From JAHJQZ01 sp963676075 (GTDB lineage Bacteria; Pseudomonadota; Alphaproteobacteria; Rhizobiales; Devosiaceae), in assembly GCA_963676075.2 (NCBI GenBank), contig CAXXNZ010000013.1, positions 310,001-374,000 on the forward strand: 64,000 bases of DNA. Reading direction: 5' to 3'. The notes under the pieces are model-generated. The model ran no database searches and was not told where the DNA came from. It saw only the letters and a program-made list of their open reading frames with translations. Position numbers and translations under genes: made by a program. Positions 62,016 through 64,000 of this stretch are shown here, piece by piece (the stretch's first letter is position 1; each line of letters opens with the position of its first letter).

Positions 62016-62912
62016 ATGATCATCTGTTTCGGTTCCCTCAACGCCGATCTTGTTTATCGCGTCGATGCGATGCCACAGGATGGCCAGACCATTGCCTCAC
62101 AGGCGTTTTCCCTTCAGGCCGGCGGCAAGGGCGCCAACCAGGCGGTTGCTGCCGCTCTAGACAGCGCAGACGTGGTCATGGTCGGCGCCGTCGGGGCTGA
62201 TCCGATGGCCGAGACTGCGCTGCAAAACCTGAAAAAACTTGCTGCGGACGTGGGTGGTGTCACGCAGACGGAGACACCGACCGGCAATGCCGCCGTGATC
62301 GTCGACAACAAAGGACATAATCGGATCATTGTGTCGCCCGGCGCCAATGCATGCGCGGCGGAATCCAGAATTTCGGACGACGTGCTCAAAAGCGCCTCCA
62401 GTGTTCTCATTCAGCTCGAAACGCCGGTGCAGGAGGCGGAGACGTTGTTGCTCCGCTGCAAGGCCCTTGGAACACGTAGCATTCTTAATCTGGCGCCGGC
62501 CAAGCCGATGCGCCGCGATGCACTCGCCGCGGCTGGCATCCTGGTTGTGAATGAGGATGAGGCGGAAAGCCTCTCGACGCAGCTCGGCTGCGCCGCTTCG
62601 GCATCCGGTCTTTCGACAGTGCTCGGCTGCGACGTTATCCGAACGCTTGGTCGCGACGGGGCGGAAGCCGTGTGTGGCAGTGAACATTTTGAGGTTCCGG
62701 CAATGCCCGTCGATACGGTCGACACGACGGCGGCGGGCGATTGCTTCATTGGTGTTCTGGCCGCGGGTCTCGATCGCGGACTAGCGCTTCGGCCGGCGAT
62801 GGAGCGCGCCAGTGCTGCGGCTGCGGTCTGTTGCTCGCGTCCCGGCAGCCAGTCGAGCCTACCCTCAGCCTGCGAAATCGACCGGTTTATCGCATCACCC
62901 AATCACATCTGA
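62016..62912 (+). CDS. PfkB-family sugar kinase, ribokinase-like
   Basis: This kinase has 298 residues. GGKGANQAVAAALD is the N-terminal signature and VDTVDTTAAGDCFIGVLAAGL the C-terminal. The usual Gly in the TGAGD anion hole is Ala here (TAAGD), seen in some members. The gene lies 20 bases after the SDR. It may phosphorylate a keto-gluconate; the substrate is unknown. Confidence 0.85.
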   Translation: MIICFGSLNADLVYRVDAMPQDGQTIASQAFSLQAGGKGANQAVAAALDSADVVMVGAVGADPMAETALQNLKKLAADVGGVTQTETPTGNAAVIVDNKGHNRIIVSPGANACAAESRISDDVLKSASSVLIQLETPVQEAETLLLRCKALGTRSILNLAPAKPMRRDALAAAGILVVNEDEAESLSTQLGCAASASGLSTVLGCDVIRTLGRDGAEAVCGSEHFEVPAMPVDTVDTTAAGDCFIGVLAAGLDRGLALRPAMERASAAAAVCCSRPGSQSSLPSACEIDRFIASPNHI

Positions 62913-62929
62913 CACACGCTGGAACGAAC

Positions 62930-63925
62930 ATGAAAAACAAAGGAAAAATCCTCGTCAATACGGAACAGTTCCGCAATGGCGACCCGCTTTTCGCCCCCCT
63001 TGAGGCGGCGGGTTATCAGGTAGAGGTGAACGAGACTTTTCGTCTGCCCAACGAAGACGAGCTGATCGAGAAACTGCAGGACGGCGTTGTCGCGACCATA
63101 GCCGGCGGCGAGCCCTACACCGCGCGCGTTCTCCAGGCGGCACCGGATTTGCGCATCATTGCCCGGTGGGGTGTTGGATACGACAAGGTCGATGTCGATG
63201 CCGCGAGCGCGGCTGGCGTTCCGGTCGCCATGGCCTTTGGCGCGAACCATGAAAGCGTTGCCGAGTTCGCCCATGCGATGGCGCTTTCGCTGGCCTGCCG
63301 TATCGGGACGCGCGACCGGATGGTGAAGTCCGGCGAGTGGTTTTTCGACGGCTTTCATCCTGGGCTCTGGGGACGTACCGCAGGCGTTCTCGGCCTGGGG
63401 CGGATTGGCGGTGCCATGGCGCGTCGCTGCGTGGCCAGCAAGATGCGCACGCTCGTTTTCGATCCGTTCGCCAGCGATGAGCAGATCGCCACGGTCGGCG
63501 GTGAGCGGGCGACTGACCTGGACGAGCTGTTTTCCCAGGCGGATCTCGTTTCCATTCATGCGCCTTCGACACCCGAGACCCGTCATACGGTCAACGCTGA
63601 ACGTCTGGCCCTGATGAAGCCGACGGCCATTCTGATCAACACCTCGCGCGGACCGTTGATCGATGAGCAAGCGCTCGTGGCCGCCCTCGAGAAGGGTAGC
63701 ATCGGCGGCGTCGGTCTCGATGTTTTCGAAACCGAACCTCTGCCGGATGGCTCAAGGCTGCGGGAGTTCGACAACGTGCTCTTGTCGCCTCACGTCTCCG
63801 GCATGGACAAGATGGCCGAACAGAACGTTACAGGCCGCTGCGTCACCAACATTCTCGAGTTTTTTGCGGGTCGCCACGATGCGATCCGTCCCTTTGTCGT
63901 TAACCCCGCTGTTTTGGAAGACTAG
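62930..63925 (+). CDS. D-2-hydroxyacid dehydrogenase (SerA/hydroxypyruvate reductase-like)
   Basis: This NAD(P)-dependent enzyme has 331 residues. GVLGLGRIGGAMARRC is the Rossmann motif, and the active-site Arg is in INTSRGPLIDE, Glu in FETEPLPDGS and His in LLSPHVSGM. WGVGYDKVDVDAASAAG is the conserved early segment. It resembles phosphoglycerate- or hydroxypyruvate-type dehydrogenases; a role in the surrounding sugar-acid pathway is inferred. The start at 62930 follows GGAACGA and lies 17 bases after the kinase. Confidence 0.87.
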   Translation: MKNKGKILVNTEQFRNGDPLFAPLEAAGYQVEVNETFRLPNEDELIEKLQDGVVATIAGGEPYTARVLQAAPDLRIIARWGVGYDKVDVDAASAAGVPVAMAFGANHESVAEFAHAMALSLACRIGTRDRMVKSGEWFFDGFHPGLWGRTAGVLGLGRIGGAMARRCVASKMRTLVFDPFASDEQIATVGGERATDLDELFSQADLVSIHAPSTPETRHTVNAERLALMKPTAILINTSRGPLIDEQALVAALEKGSIGGVGLDVFETEPLPDGSRLREFDNVLLSPHVSGMDKMAEQNVTGRCVTNILEFFAGRHDAIRPFVVNPAVLED

Positions 63926-63929
63926 ACCA

Positions 63930-64000
63930 ATGCCCGAACGTATTGAGGGGATCATCCCTGTGATGATCACACCGTTTCATGATGATGGACGGATTGATTT
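63930..64000 (+). CDS. DapA/KDG-aldolase family protein, 3' end outside the window
   Basis: Only the first 23 codons are visible, MPERIEGIIPVMITPFHDDG, followed by RID. The I-x-P-x-x-x-T-P-F-x-x-D-G pattern is the N-terminus of dihydrodipicolinate synthase family aldolases, which include keto-deoxy-sugar-acid aldolases. It lies 4 bases after the dehydrogenase stop, in the same operon. Confidence 0.8.
   Translation, partial: MPERIEGIIPVMITPFHDDGRID

Overview
The window is high-GC alphaproteobacterial DNA, most likely from the order Hyphomicrobiales. The evidence is a cpdR gene of rhizobial type next to tRNA-Val, TRAP and ABC uptake systems, a Tat-exported solute receptor, FixK/FNR-, PhoB- and CtrA-like sites in alphaproteobacterial contexts, and dispersed GC-rich palindromes typical of this order. 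I cannot name a genus. All calls come from reading the sequence and its translations; no database search was run.

1-41.8 kb is ordinary core chromosome. It opens with a TRAP pair (large permease, cut at the window edge, and a convergent TakP-like receptor), then 3-hydroxybutyrate dehydrogenase, a fructokinase-like PfkB kinase, a membrane-anchored diheme cytochrome c and an AhpD-like protein. Next come nadB-hemN-nadA with a perfect FNR/FixK box before hemN, a LysR regulator, a DUF1007-NicO metal-export fusion, a periplasmic 5'-nucleotidase with PhoB-like boxes, ferrochelatase, an SPFH/NfeD pair, a PomAB-type stator pair away from flagellar genes, galU/galE, a lytic transglycosylase, gltB/gltD and a small heat-shock gene with an SD-masking hairpin. 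A probable MmgR (alpha-r8) small RNA, an N-formylglutamate amidohydrolase, cpdR and two tRNA-Val genes complete this part.

41.97-49.0 kb is a 7-kb integrative element inserted in the 3' end of tRNA-Val(CAC). It is bounded by a perfect 20-bp direct repeat and carries a tyrosine integrase, a Cro/C1-type regulator, a serine recombinase and several cargo genes of unknown function. The most unusual cargo is a translationally coupled pair: a soluble GT51 peptidoglycan-transglycosylase domain lacking its membrane anchor, and a minimal nucleotidyltransferase-fold protein. A third cargo protein resembles a divergent class III nucleotidyl cyclase. This is my best candidate for an undescribed, possibly defensive, system. 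Next to it lies an older, decayed segment (49.0-49.7 kb) with fused remnants of a resolvase and an IS3-type transposase.

49.7-58.3 kb is a carbohydrate operon: an autoregulated LacI repressor, an ABC importer (receptor, two permeases, ATPase), a large ADP-ribosylglycohydrolase-family enzyme with an extra C-terminal half, and ribokinase. The content suggests uptake and hydrolysis of a ribosyl-containing compound. 58.7-64 kb is a GntR-controlled sugar-acid catabolic cluster: a TRAP receptor, a gluconate-5-dehydrogenase-like SDR, a PfkB kinase, a D-2-hydroxyacid dehydrogenase and the start of a DapA/KDG-aldolase-family gene. Palindromic repeats of one family sit at gene ends throughout and supply several stop codons.
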